Shown here: piece by piece, positions 17,121 to 27,738 of the stretch
Position numbering within the stretch: position 1 is the stretch's first letter
Layout: every line of letters starts with the position of its first letter
DNA from: Blastococcus sp. HT6-30
Lineage (GTDB): Bacteria; Actinomycetota; Actinomycetes; Mycobacteriales; Geodermatophilaceae
Assembly (NCBI RefSeq): GCF_039729015.1
Contig: NZ_CP155792.1
Coordinates: 1,884,001 to 1,948,000, forward strand
DNA length: 64,000 bases
Reading direction: 5' to 3'
Program-made: the position numbers and the translations under genes
Notes under the pieces: model-generated
Databases searched by the model: none
The model's input: only the letters and a program-made list of their open reading frames with translations
Told to the model about the DNA's origin: nothing

Positions 17121-18401
17121 TCAGCAGTAGGTCTCGTCCTTCTCCATGTCGGCGGCCCAGTCGTAGCCCTCCAGGCAGGGATCGGGCTCGATCGGCCCGT
17201 CCGAGGACAAGACCACGTCGATCAGGCCGTCGGCATTGACCCGGCCGATGAGCGCGGTCTTGGCGATGTGGTGGTTGTCCCCATCCACCGTGACCGAGCC
17301 CTCGGGGGCGTCGAAGCTGACGCCGTCGGCTGCCTCCTGCACGTCGTTCACGGCGAAGGACTCGGCCTTCTCGACCATGCCCTTCCACAGGTAGACCGAG
17401 GTGTAGGCGGCTTCCATCGGGTCGCTGGTCACCGCGTCCTCGCCGTAGGCCTCCTTGAAAGCCGCGACGAAGGCATCGTTCTCCGGGGTGTCGACGGTCT
17501 GGTAGTAGTTCCAGGCCGTGTACTGGCCCTCCAGCCTGTCCACCCCGATGCCGGGGACCTCCTCCTCGGCGATGGACACCGAGATCACCGGCATCGTCTC
17601 CGGGGTCAGGCCGACGTTGGCGTACTGGGTGAAGAAGCTGACGTTCGAGTCGCCGTTCAGGGTGTTGAAGACCGCGTCGGCGCCGGAGGCCTGGACGCGG
17701 TTGACGATGGTCTGGATGCCCTCAGTCGAGCCGAGGGGCTCGTAGTCCTCACCGACGATCTCGATGCCGTGCTCCTCGGCGTAGGCCTTGATGATCGCGT
17801 TGGCCGTGCGCGGGAAGACGTAGTCACTGCCCACCAGGTGCAGGCTCGTCACGCCGAGCTCGTCCTTGAGGTAGTCGAGTGCCGGGATGATCTGCTGGTT
17901 GGTCGTCGCGCCGGTGTAGAAGATGTTCTCCGAGGCCTCCAGGCCCTCGTACTGCACCGGGTAGAACAGCAGCGCGTCGTTGCTCTCGAACACCGGCAGC
18001 ATCGCCTTGCGGCTGCTGGAGGTCCAGCCGCCGAAGACGGCGGCCACGCAGTCGCTCTGGATGAGCTTGGTGGCCCGCTCGGCGAAGACGGTGGGCTCGG
18101 ACGCGCCGTCCTCGGTGACGACCTCGAGCTGCTTGCCCAGCACCCCGCCGTCGGCGTTGATCTCCTCGACGGCGAGTTCCAGGGAGCGGCGGACGGTCGT
18201 CTCGCTGATCGACATCGTCCCCGACATCGAGTTCAGCAGGCCGATCTTCACCGAGTCGCCCGACGTGTCGACGCAGGACTCGCCGCCGCCGGATGCGCTC
18301 GCGTCGGTGTCGCCGGTCCGGCTCCCGCAGCCGCTGGCGACCAGCGCGAGGGTGAGCAGAGCAACGGGGGCCGCCACACGGTGCTGTCCAAGGGTGAGCA
18401 T
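17121..18401 (-). CDS. urtA: urea ABC transporter substrate-binding lipoprotein UrtA
   Basis: 426 residues. A lipoprotein signal ends with lipobox VASGC, so Cys25 would be lipidated and the protein anchored outside the membrane. The mature part is a Leu/Ile/Val-binding-like periplasmic fold; VKIGLLNSMSGTMSISE, AVFGGWTSSSRKAMLPVFE and FYPVQYEGLEASENIFYTGA are strongly typical of the urea/amide binding UrtA/FmdD group. First gene of urtABCDE, divergent from ureA. Confidence 0.92.
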   Translation of the reverse strand: MLTLGQHRVAAPVALLTLALVASGCGSRTGDTDASASGGGESCVDTSGDSVKIGLLNSMSGTMSISETTVRRSLELAVEEINADGGVLGKQLEVVTEDGASEPTVFAERATKLIQSDCVAAVFGGWTSSSRKAMLPVFESNDALLFYPVQYEGLEASENIFYTGATTNQQIIPALDYLKDELGVTSLHLVGSDYVFPRTANAIIKAYAEEHGIEIVGEDYEPLGSTEGIQTIVNRVQASGADAVFNTLNGDSNVSFFTQYANVGLTPETMPVISVSIAEEEVPGIGVDRLEGQYTAWNYYQTVDTPENDAFVAAFKEAYGEDAVTSDPMEAAYTSVYLWKGMVEKAESFAVNDVQEAADGVSFDAPEGSVTVDGDNHHIAKTALIGRVNADGLIDVVLSSDGPIEPDPCLEGYDWAADMEKDETYC

Positions 18402-18418
18402 GGGGCTCCTAGTCAGAA

Positions 18419-18436
18419 GGCCCGCCGGAGCGGGCC
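18419..18436 (-). other. GC hairpin in the urtA leader
   Basis: GGCCCGC, loop of four, GCGGGCC: a perfect seven-base-pair stem 18 bases upstream of the urtA start, inside the expected 5' leader. It could affect translation or act as a weak terminator; no function is shown. Confidence 0.35.
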
Positions 18437-18590
18437 GCGGATCTATGGGGCGCCGGGCGCCGCGAGGCTGCGAGCTCTCGGGCTGCCCGGCGGAGAGGAA
18501 CCTATGAGCCGGGTGTTCCGGAAATAGTCGTTCCGCGTGAATGGCGTGTTACGCAGCGGAGCGGCTGCACGCTCACGGCCACCACGGCGC

Positions 18591-18606
18591 GTCACATGGC
18601 CGTAAC
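18591..18606 (+). promoter_or_regulatory. candidate GlnR operator between urtA and ureA
   Basis: GTCAC, six bases, GTAAC matches the a-site/b-site spacing of the actinobacterial nitrogen regulator GlnR (gTnAC-n6-GaAAC), 22 bases before the ureA start. A second weaker pair, GTTAC-n6-GAGCG, begins at 18548, 43 bases upstream, close to two helical repeats of the GlnR box. GlnR controls urea and urease genes in Streptomyces and mycobacteria, so regulation by nitrogen supply is likely. Inference from sequence match. Confidence 0.45.
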
Positions 18607-18628
18607 GGAGCGCCGCTAGTTTTCGGTC

Positions 18629-18931
18629 ATGCGTCTGACCGAGCACGAGCAGGAGCGGCTGCTGATCACCCTCGCCGCCGACGTCGCCCGACGACGGCGG
18701 GACCGCGGGCTAGCGCTCAATCACCCCGAGGCGGTCGCGATCCTGACGTCGTTCGTGCTCGAGGGGGCCCGAGACGGGCGCACCGTCGCCGAGCTGATGA
18801 CCGCCGGCCGCGACGTCCTCGGGAGGGACGACGTCCTGCCCGGCGTGCCGGAGATGATCGAGTCGGTGCAGGTGGAGGCGACGTTCCCGGACGGGACCAA
18901 GCTCGTCACGCTGCACGGGCCGATCCGATGA
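18629..18931 (+). CDS. ureA: urease subunit gamma
   Basis: 100 residues, the usual UreA length. [20 protein letters not shown] and [31 protein letters not shown] are canonical UreA sequences; [27 protein letters not shown] ends the protein. Structural subunit of the nickel urease that hydrolyses urea to ammonia and carbamate. First gene of ureABCFGD; its stop overlaps the ureB start (ATGA). Confidence 0.96.
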   Translation: MRLTEHEQERLLITLAADVARRRRDRGLALNHPEAVAILTSFVLEGARDGRTVAELMTAGRDVLGRDDVLPGVPEMIESVQVEATFPDGTKLVTLHGPIR

Positions 18932-19244
18932 TCCCCGGCGAGATCCTGCCCGCCGAGGGCGACATCGATCTCAACCCCGGCCGGCCCGTGCTGGAGCTGG
19001 TCGTGGAGAACACCGGTGACCGGCCGGTGCAGGTCGGCTCCCACTACCACCTGGCCGCGGCCAACCCGGCGCTCGCGCTGGACCGGCAGGCGGCCTGGGG
19101 CCACCGGCTGGACATCCCCGCCGGCACCTCGGTGCGGTTCGAGCCGGGGCTGTCCCGCACGGTCGCGCTCGTGCCGCTGACCGGCGCCCGCCTCGTCCCC
19201 GGGCTGCGCTCGGAGTACGCCGGCCCGCTGGACGGAGCGCGCTC

Positions 19245-19248
<4 letters not shown>
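18928..19248 (+). CDS. ureB: urease subunit beta
   Basis: 106 residues. [19 protein letters not shown], then [28 protein letters not shown] and [19 protein letters not shown] are hallmark UreB segments. Overlaps ureA and ureC by four bases each, which supports stoichiometric coupled expression of the three structural subunits. Confidence 0.96.
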
Positions 19249-20968
<1,720 letters not shown>

Positions 20969-20969
<1 letters not shown>

Positions 20970-21646
20970 TGCACAGCCTGCTCCTGCTGCTGCTGGACTC
21001 CCGCTCCCCCGCGGGCGCCCACGGCCACTCGGGCGGCATGGAGCCGGCGGTCACCGCCGGTTTCGTCCGCGACGAGGACGACGTCCGGCGGTTCTGCGCC
21101 GGTCGGCTGGCGACCGCCGGCGCGGTCGCGGCCGGGTTCGCCGCCGCGGCCGCCCGTGCCTGGGCCGCCGGCGCCCCCGCCCCGGAGTGGCGGGACCTCG
21201 ACGACGAGCTGAGCGCACGGACGCCGTCGGAGGCGGCGCGCGCCGCCTCCCGCGCCCTGGGCCGGGGCCTGCTGCGGCTGCTGCGCTCCACCGTCCCGGA
21301 CGTCGACCCCCGCCCCGCCTGGTCGCTGATCGAACGGCCCGCGCCGCACCACGCCCTCGTCCTCGGCGGCGCCTGCGCGATCGCCGGTGGCGACCCGGCC
21401 CTGGCCGCGCGGGCCGCGGCGCTCGGCGTCTGCACCGCCCCGGCGTCGGCCGCGGTCCGGCTCCTCGGCCTGGACCCCTACGCCGTCCACCGCCTGCTCG
21501 CGGAACTGGCGCCGGAGATCGACCGGGTCGCCGACGCCGCCGCCCGGCCGATGCCCGCGTCCGCCCTGCCCGCCGGATCGGCCCCGGCGCTCGAACTGCT
21601 GGCCGATGTCCACGTCACGAGAGAGGTCCGGCTCTTTGCCTCCTGA
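20969..21646 (+). CDS. ureF: urease accessory protein UreF
   Basis: 225 residues, mostly helical. [26 protein letters not shown] at the N-terminus is the conserved UreF opening, and the C-terminal [10 protein letters not shown] end is typical. UreF forms the activation complex with UreG and UreD on apo-urease and controls GTP hydrolysis and nickel delivery. Its start shares bases with the ureC stop. Confidence 0.88.
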
Positions 21647-22346
21647 GCTCCGTCCCCGCGCCCCCCACCACAACGATCCCGGCGACTCCACCGACAGCGG
21701 CCTCGGCCTGCTCGCCGCCCGTCCCGGGGGCCCCGGCACGCCGATCCCGCGGATCGGCATCGGCGGTCCGGTCGGTAGCGGCAAGACCGCCCTGGTCGCC
21801 GCACTCTGCCGCGCCCTGGCCGGCCGGCTGTCGATCGGCGTGGTGACCAACGACATCTACACGACCGAGGACGCCGACTTCCTCCGCCGGGCCGGTGTGC
21901 TGCCCGCCGACCGGATCCGGGCGGTGCAGACCGGCGCCTGCCCGCACACGGCGATCCGGGACGACATCAGCGCCAACCTGGACGCGGTCGAGCAGCTGGA
22001 GGAGGACGTGCCCGGGCTGGACCTGGTGCTCGTGGAGAGCGGCGGCGACAACCTCACCGCCACCTTCTCCTACGGGCTGGTGCACCGGCAGATCTTCGTC
22101 GTCGACGTCTCAGGCGGGGACAAGGTGCCGCGCAAGGGCGGTCCCGGGGTGACCCGGTCGGACCTGCTCGTGGTCAACAAGACCGACCTGGCCCCGCTGG
22201 TCGGCGCCGACTTGTCGGTGATGGACCGGGACGCCGCGGCCGTGCGCGAAGGCCGTCCGGTGCTGTTCACCTCGCTGGCGCAGGACCCGACCGCCCGGGT
22301 GGTCGCCGACTGGGTCCTCGAGACGGTCGCGGCGCTCACCCGGTGA
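21636..22346 (+). CDS. ureG: urease accessory GTPase UreG
   Basis: 236 residues, SIMIBI-class GTPase. P-loop [12 protein letters not shown], then [27 protein letters not shown] with the CPH nickel-binding motif, [13 protein letters not shown] and [12 protein letters not shown]. The start is taken as TTG because it is the only start codon between the upstream frame and the domain, and GAGAGG lies ten bases before it; it overlaps the end of ureF. An N-terminal extension of about 35 residues precedes the GTPase core. No ureE is present, as is common in actinobacteria. Confidence 0.92.
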   Translation: MPPELRPRAPHHNDPGDSTDSGLGLLAARPGGPGTPIPRIGIGGPVGSGKTALVAALCRALAGRLSIGVVTNDIYTTEDADFLRRAGVLPADRIRAVQTGACPHTAIRDDISANLDAVEQLEEDVPGLDLVLVESGGDNLTATFSYGLVHRQIFVVDVSGGDKVPRKGGPGVTRSDLLVVNKTDLAPLVGADLSVMDRDAAAVREGRPVLFTSLAQDPTARVVADWVLETVAALTR

Positions 22347-23044
22347 TCACCTCCGCCCGTGCGGAAGTCACCCCCGGCGTGCTCGCCGAGCTGTCCAGCC
22401 GCCCGCCGCTCACGCTGCGCCAGGTGCGGGCCCGGCCGGGCACGGTCGGGCTGTGCCTCGTGGGCACCGCCGCCGGCCCGCTGGACGGCGACGAGCTGCG
22501 GCTGACCGTGGACGTCGCCGACGACGCACGGGCGGAACTGGTCGCCGCCGGGGCGAGCATCGCCCAGGGCGGCGCATCCCGGATGGCCACGTCGGTCCGC
22601 CTCGGGGCCGGCGCGCGCCTGGACGCCGATCCCGGCCCGCTGATCGTCAGCGCGGGTGCCCGCGTCGACGTCGATCTCTCGATCGACGTCGAGCCGACGT
22701 CCACGCTGGTCTGGCGGGAGCTGGTCGTCCTCGGGCGCACCGGTGAGCCCCCCGGCCGGGCCACCCTGCGCTGGGACGTGACCCGCGGCGGATTGCCGGT
22801 GCTGCGTCAGCACGTCGACCTCGCCGATCCGGCGCTCGCCGGCTGGCATGGCTCGACCGCCGGGTGCCGGGTCCTGGTGAGCGAGTTGCGCATCGGGCCG
22901 GACGTGGACGCTCGGACTGTGGTGCACTCCCCCACCGCCGTCACCCAGCGGTTGGCCGACGGCGCCACGCTCACCACGGTCCTGGCCGCCTCGGCCGCGG
23001 CGGCTGAACTTCTTCGCTCCTCGTGGGAAGCCGCCGGGAGGTGA
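22343..23044 (+). CDS. ureD: urease accessory protein UreD (UreH)
   Basis: 233 residues. Beta-rich protein with [32 protein letters not shown] and [14 protein letters not shown], matching UreD. It docks UreF and UreG to apo-urease. The GTG start overlaps the ureG stop (GTGA). Last gene of the urease operon; the tRNA-like repeats follow about 100 bases later. Confidence 0.88.
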   Translation: MITSARAEVTPGVLAELSSRPPLTLRQVRARPGTVGLCLVGTAAGPLDGDELRLTVDVADDARAELVAAGASIAQGGASRMATSVRLGAGARLDADPGPLIVSAGARVDVDLSIDVEPTSTLVWRELVVLGRTGEPPGRATLRWDVTRGGLPVLRQHVDLADPALAGWHGSTAGCRVLVSELRIGPDVDARTVVHSPTAVTQRLADGATLTTVLAASAAAAELLRSSWEAAGR

Positions 23045-23141
23045 CCGGCGACCGGTCCAGCGAGGGCGGCAGGACGACGATCGACGATCGAGCGATTCCA
23101 GCACTGGAGCAGAACTGGACCGCGTCAGCGCGTGCGCAGGC

Positions 23142-23179
23142 GTGCGCGTACCTACCAAGTCGCCCCCTCGGACACCAAG
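23142..23179 (+). repeat. dispersed tRNA-Leu-like repeat, copy A
   Basis: Most divergent copy (one extra C). It ends in CCCCCTCGGACACC, identical to the tRNA-Leu 3' end, preceded by CAAGTC as in the tRNA T loop, and followed by AAGTTGGAACCCCA, close to the AGTTGAACCCCCA after the tRNA. Confidence 0.7.
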
Positions 23180-23240
23180 TTGGAACCCCACAGCTCTCAA
23201 GCCACGGGGCCGCCCAGTGGTCTACAGGAACAGCGGAGGT

Positions 23241-23277
23241 GTGTGCGTATGTAGCGTGTCGCCCCTCGGACACCGAG
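23241..23277 (+). repeat. dispersed tRNA-Leu-like repeat, copy B
   Basis: 37 bases, 34 identical to copy C at 60.5 kb. The 3' half CGCCCCTCGGACACCGAG matches the tRNA-Leu 3' end and the first bases after it; the match to the tRNA flank continues through GAACCCCCA. Confidence 0.8.
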
Positions 23278-23280
23278 CGA

Positions 23281-23308
23281 ACCCCCACGGTCTTCGGGCC
23301 GGTGGGGT
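23281..23308 (+). terminator. terminator-like hairpin after repeat copy B
   Basis: ACCCCCAC pairs with GTGGGGT around a GC-rich loop, followed by GTTT. Its position and sequence mirror the terminator after tRNA-Leu. Confidence 0.5.
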
Positions 23309-23793
23309 GTTTGCTTGCCTCAGACGTCGGCACGTCTGTCCGATGCCTGAAGGGGCCACGTCAGTCTGCAGGCCGGCCCGAGGTCTCGGACGTCCGTCCG
23401 GCGCCCCTTCCAGGCAAGGGGCAACTCAACCGGACAACCCGTCTCGTCCGCGGCCAGGGGGTCGGGCTCACCTCGCCGTGCCGGCGTCGGAGGTCGGACC
23501 ACTCGATGTCCACGGCGATGCCTCGAACCGAGGTTGCGGGAAACGTCCGTGGAACGGTTCCCCTTCACGGTCTCCCTCCGGCGTCGCCTTCGACGACGGG
23601 CGCCGGTGGCGGCCCACGACCGCCTGGACGCCGACGCGGTGCCCGGTCCGAACAAGGTGGGCAGCACGTCTGGCCCTCGTTCTCGCCGAGCGGTTCTCCT
23701 ACGGCCATCGACGTCCTCCTCGACGGGCGTGGAAAGCCAGCGGCGCAGAGGCCTGCCGGGCGAAAGGCGGCCCGGAACCGATCCGACTGACCG

Positions 23794-23799
23794 TAGGCT
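23794..23799 (+). promoter_or_regulatory. -10 hexamer of a leaderless promoter
   Basis: TAGGCT ends seven bases before the GTG of the following hypothetical gene; no ribosome binding site lies between them. Confidence 0.45.
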
Positions 23800-23806
23800 G
23801 CTGGGC

Positions 23807-24604
23807 GTGGCAGGTATCGCGCGCTGGCGGCGCTGGGTGCCCACTCCCCGGGCGGACTCGGCTGCAGTCCCCTCCCCCGCTGCTCCGGCTTCAGCCACGG
23901 ACGTGCTGTACGCCGTTCCGCTGCCTGCATCCGACCCGGACCGCATCAACCAGTTGGCGGGGTTGTTGCGCGGGCATCAGGACGTGCTGGCCGCCGAGCG
24001 GCTCGCGGCCGGCGTCGAGGCTCAGACGTTCTGGCTGCAGCACCTGGACGAGGCCGACGTCCTGCTGGTGCACCTCCGTGCCGGCGATCCGTGGGGCGCG
24101 GCGCGCCGGCTGGCTCAGCCGGCCGACGAGGAGACGGCGCGGGTCCACGCCCGGATCACCGCCGCCCTGGGGGCCGATCCGTGGCATGCCGGTGACACGC
24201 CTCCCGTCGAGGTGCGCCGGTTCTCCGCCCCCGGCACCGCAGACGAGTTCCCGGAGGTCATGGCGTTCGCCACCGTGCTCCTGCCGGGGGTTTCCGCCGG
24301 CATTCCCGAGCGACGTCGCGCGATCGACCGGTTCGACGACGTCCGCCACGAGCTCACGGGCTCGCGTCAGGAGGCGCACTTCGTCCAGCGCACCAGGATC
24401 GGGGAGCTGTACCTGATCTACGCGCGCGGTGAGGTGTCCCGGCTCCTGGAGGTCATCCGGACCTCCGACCACCCGTTGCTCCAGGCCGAGCGGGACATGA
24501 GCGTCTTCCTCTACGGGATCGACCTCACCCAGCGGTTCATGCCGATCCCTTCACCACTGCACGCGTGGACCGCACCGGTCCCCCTGGCCGTTCCCCGCAC
24601 CTGA
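23807..24604 (+). CDS. hypothetical protein
   Basis: 265 residues, no family recognised. The opening MAGIARWRRWVPTPRADS is basic and proline-rich without a clear signal peptide; residues from about 30 on look globular and mixed alpha/beta, with many Asp, Glu and Arg (for example RAIDRFDDVRHELTGSRQEAHFVQRTRIGELYLIYARGE). Near-regular G/C third positions support coding. The GTG start fits the leaderless promoter. A strong hairpin follows the stop, so it is probably a single-gene unit, convergent with the MMPL gene. Downstream of the urease operon but with no evident link to it. Confidence 0.65.
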   Translation: MAGIARWRRWVPTPRADSAAVPSPAAPASATDVLYAVPLPASDPDRINQLAGLLRGHQDVLAAERLAAGVEAQTFWLQHLDEADVLLVHLRAGDPWGAARRLAQPADEETARVHARITAALGADPWHAGDTPPVEVRRFSAPGTADEFPEVMAFATVLLPGVSAGIPERRRAIDRFDDVRHELTGSRQEAHFVQRTRIGELYLIYARGEVSRLLEVIRTSDHPLLQAERDMSVFLYGIDLTQRFMPIPSPLHAWTAPVPLAVPRT

Positions 24605-24615
24605 ACTGGGAGGCA

Positions 24616-24651
24616 CCGAGGGGCACCGTCCGTCCGGACGGCGCCCCTCGG
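24616..24651. terminator. bidirectional terminator
   Basis: CCGAGGGGC and GCCCCTCGG enclose CCGTCCG and CGGACGG with a two-base loop and a single A/C mismatch: 16 pairs in total between two convergent genes. It can serve both directions. Confidence 0.75.
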
Positions 24652-24660
24652 GCGGCACGA

Positions 24661-26898
24661 TCAGTCCCGGCTCAGGAGGAGTTCCTCCTCGGGCTTGCGC
24701 GGGGCAGGCACAGTGACTCCGGGTGCTGCATCCGGGTCTACGTCATGTCGCAGGGTGGGCAGCCAGTGCAGCCAGCGCGGCAGGTACCAGTTGGCGTCCC
24801 CCAGCAGCTGCATCACCGCCGGCAACAGCAGCGCCCGGACGATGGTGGCGTCGAGCAGCACCGCGATCGCCAGACCCAGCCCGATCTGCTTCATGCTGGT
24901 CAGCGACAGGGTCAGGAAGGTCGCGAAGACGAAGACCATGATCACCGCGGCGCTGGTCACCACCCCGGCGGAGCTGGTGATGCCCTGGGCGACCGCTGTC
25001 CGGGTGGGCAGGCCGCGGTCGTGGCCCTCACGGATCCGGCTGAGGATGAAGACGTGGTAGTCCATCGACAGGCCGAACAGGATCACGAACAGGAAGAGCG
25101 GGATCCAGTTCACGATCGCCCCGGTCCGGTCGATGCCGAGCAGCCCCAGCCCCCAGCCCTCCTGGAAGACGAGCACGAGTGAGCCGTAGGCCGCCGCGAC
25201 GCTGAGCAGGTTCAGCACGATGGCGGTCACGGCGACCACCACGGAGCGGAACGAGACCAGCAGCAGCACGAACGCCAGCGCCAGCACGAAGCCGAACACC
25301 CACGGCGTCCGGTCGGCCATGAGCTCGTCGAAGGCCACCGAGTAGGCGGTGCTGCCGGAGACCGCCACCGTGGCGTCCTCCAGGTCGCCGGCCGTTGCTG
25401 GGAGGATGTCGTCGGTCAGCGTGGCCAGGGCGTCACGTGAGACCTGCTCCTCCCCGTCACCGACCAGCGGGACGCCGACGACCGCGACCGTGCCGGCCTC
25501 GTTGGTCTCGACTGTGATCGGGTCGTTCATCTGCCCACTGGCCAACGCTCGTCCGCGCAGATCGGCGATCGCCGCCTGCACCGCGGGGGTCGTGACGTCG
25601 GGCGCCTCGATCACCACCCGCGCCGGGGAAGGGCCGCCGGGGAACGCCTCGGTGATCCGCTCGTAGGTCTGCATCACCGCGAGGTCGTCGGGGATGTCCT
25701 CGACGCCCTCGTTGCGCAAGTCCATCGACAGGGCCGGGAGGGCGAGACCGATCAGGGCAGCCGCCGAGACCACCGCGGCGACCAGCGGCCGGCGCAGCAC
25801 CGCGCCGAGGACCGCGGGCCAGAACCGGCCGGGCCCGCCCTCCCGCTGGCGGCGCAGGAACGGGAGACGGCCCTTCTCCACCCGGTCGCCCAGCCAGGCC
25901 ATCATCGCCGGCAGCACGGTGAGCGAGCCGAGCACCGAGCAGGCGACGACGAGGATGGTGGCCGAAGCGACGCCGGTGAACACCGAGAAGCCGGTCAGGA
26001 ACATGCCCGCCATCGCGACCATGACGGTGATGCCCGAGATGAGGACCGCGCGTCCGGAGGTGGCCGCGGCAATGTCCAGGGCGTCGACCGGCCCGGCGCC
26101 CCTGGCGCGCTCTTCGCGCTCGCGCTTGAGGTAGAAGAGCGAATAGTCCACGCCGACGGCCAGGCCGATGAGCAGCATGACGATCTGCGCGGTCTGGTCG
26201 ACGTGCCAGAGCTGGCTGGTCAGGCTCAGCAGGCCGAGCGCGCCGACGAACGCGGTCAGCGCGAACACCAGCGGGAGCACGGCGGCGACCAGCGCACCGA
26301 AGGTCAGCAGCAGCACCGCCAGCGTGATGGGGATCGACAGCAACTCCGCGCGCTGGAAGTCCGCGTCGATCGTCTCGTTCAGCGCCAGGTCGGCGCTGAT
26401 GTCGCCGAACTGCTCCACCCGGACGTCGTCGTGCTCGGCCGCCACCGCGGCGACGGCGTCCTGGATGGGACCGATCCGCTCCTCGGCGCTCTCGGCGTCC
26501 CCGGCGATGTCGAAGGTGACCAGCGCCGAGAGTCCGTCGGCGGACACCAGCGGGGCGCCGTCGAGGGGGCTGACGACGTCGGTCGCCTCGGGAGTGGCCC
26601 GCAGCCTCTTCACCACGTCGGTCACAGCGGCGGTGGCGACGGCCTCGGGCGCGCCGCGCTCCCGCTGTACCAGCACCATTTCCGAGGCCGGCTCCTCCCA
26701 GCCGTTCTCGTCGAGGATCCGCTGTGCCTCGGCCGCCCCACCCAGCAGCTGCTCCGCAGGGGTCAGTTCCCCGCGCGGCAGCAGGCCGCCGAGGACCACG
26801 GCCAGGGCCACGAAGGCCAGCCAGCCGAGCACCGCGGTCCTGCGGTGCCGGGCGCTCCACCGACCCATGCGGCCGGCGATGTTGCGTGATGTCTCCAC
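24661..26898 (-). CDS. MMPL family RND transporter
   Basis: 745 residues, about twelve membrane spans in two halves with a large extracytoplasmic loop after the first span of each half. N-terminal RHRRTAVLGWLAFVALAVVLGG, then VMLLIGLAVGVDYSLFYLKREREE and the second-half equivalent VILFGLSMDYHVFILSRIREGHDRG are the MMPL proton-relay helices with conserved Asp-Tyr pairs. Such proteins export lipids or hydrophobic drugs. The C-terminus is short and hydrophilic. GTG start with GGGAGA upstream. The two-component pair immediately upstream on the same strand could control it. Confidence 0.9.
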   Translation of the reverse strand: METSRNIAGRMGRWSARHRRTAVLGWLAFVALAVVLGGLLPRGELTPAEQLLGGAAEAQRILDENGWEEPASEMVLVQRERGAPEAVATAAVTDVVKRLRATPEATDVVSPLDGAPLVSADGLSALVTFDIAGDAESAEERIGPIQDAVAAVAAEHDDVRVEQFGDISADLALNETIDADFQRAELLSIPITLAVLLLTFGALVAAVLPLVFALTAFVGALGLLSLTSQLWHVDQTAQIVMLLIGLAVGVDYSLFYLKREREERARGAGPVDALDIAAATSGRAVLISGITVMVAMAGMFLTGFSVFTGVASATILVVACSVLGSLTVLPAMMAWLGDRVEKGRLPFLRRQREGGPGRFWPAVLGAVLRRPLVAAVVSAAALIGLALPALSMDLRNEGVEDIPDDLAVMQTYERITEAFPGGPSPARVVIEAPDVTTPAVQAAIADLRGRALASGQMNDPITVETNEAGTVAVVGVPLVGDGEEQVSRDALATLTDDILPATAGDLEDATVAVSGSTAYSVAFDELMADRTPWVFGFVLALAFVLLLVSFRSVVVAVTAIVLNLLSVAAAYGSLVLVFQEGWGLGLLGIDRTGAIVNWIPLFLFVILFGLSMDYHVFILSRIREGHDRGLPTRTAVAQGITSSAGVVTSAAVIMVFVFATFLTLSLTSMKQIGLGLAIAVLLDATIVRALLLPAVMQLLGDANWYLPRWLHWLPTLRHDVDPDAAPGVTVPAPRKPEEELLLSRD

Positions 26899-27054
26899 TG
26901 TCGTCTCCCGAGGTCCGGATTCGACGACAGAGCCTGCCCACGCCGGACGGCGTGCGCGTCGGCCGGCGGTCTGATCCGGCGGGCGGTCGTCCTGACCCGG
27001 ATGGTGTACGACCCACGGGTGAGACCCTTGGGTGGGTGCTGCGCCGGTCTCGTG

Positions 27055-27738
27055 CTACGCCCCGGCCGAACCCGGCCTGAGCAGCCCGCTCTCGTAGGCG
27101 ACCACCACGGCCTGCGCCCGGCTGGACAGGTGCAGCTTGGCCATGACGCGGCCCAGGTGGGTCTTCACGGTCGCCTCGCTGACGAACAGCTCCGCGGCGA
27201 TCTCCTGGTTGCTGCGCCCGGTGCCCACCAGCCGAAGGACATCGACCTCGCGCTCGGTCAGCTCGGCCAGCTGCCTCCCCGAAGGCCGCGCCGACGGGGC
27301 CGGCTGGCGGGCGAACTCGGCGATGAGCTTGCGGGTGATCCCGGGCGAGAGCAAGGCCTCCCCCCGGGCGATCACCCGGACGGCGTCCAGCAACTCCACC
27401 GGCCGGGTGTCCTTGAGCAGGAAGCCGGCGGCGCCGGCCCGCAACGCGGCGAAGACGTAGTCGTCGAGATCGAACGTCGTCAACATCATGATCCGCGGCC
27501 GCTCGCCGCCGTCGGCCGGCCAGTCAGCGAGGATGGCCCGCGTCGCCTCGATTCCGTCCATGACCGGCATCCGCACGTCCATGAGGACGACGTCGGGCCT
27601 CAGCCGGTGGGCCAGCTCCACCGCCTCCTGGCCGTTCCCGGCCTCGGCGACGACCTCGATGTCGTCGTTGCGCAACAGGGCGCTGAACCCGGCCCGCACG
27701 AGCTCCTGGTCGTCCACGACGAGCACGCGGGTGGTCAC
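27055..27738 (-). CDS. LuxR/NarL family response regulator
   Basis: 227 residues. Receiver domain with VVDDQ at 7-11, phosphoacceptor D54 (LMDVRMP), Thr/Lys switch residues in MLTTFD and FLLKD (K109); a C-terminal LuxR helix-turn-helix follows with LTEREVDVLRLVGTGRSNQEIAAELFVSEATVKTHLGRVMAKL. GTG start overlaps the end of the kinase gene by four bases, so the pair is co-expressed. Likely controls the MMPL transporter or the divergent ABC exporter, by analogy with similar loci. Confidence 0.92.
   Translation of the reverse strand: MTTRVLVVDDQELVRAGFSALLRNDDIEVVAEAGNGQEAVELAHRLRPDVVLMDVRMPVMDGIEATRAILADWPADGGERPRIMMLTTFDLDDYVFAALRAGAAGFLLKDTRPVELLDAVRVIARGEALLSPGITRKLIAEFARQPAPSARPSGRQLAELTEREVDVLRLVGTGRSNQEIAAELFVSEATVKTHLGRVMAKLHLSSRAQAVVVAYESGLLRPGSAGA

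Larger units (their letters stand above)
23045..23806. other. gene-free stretch after the urease operon, with two tRNA-like repeats
   Basis: No ORF here has convincing coding character on either strand. The stretch holds two copies of the dispersed repeat, a terminator-like hairpin after the second copy, and the promoter of the following hypothetical gene. Confidence 0.6.
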
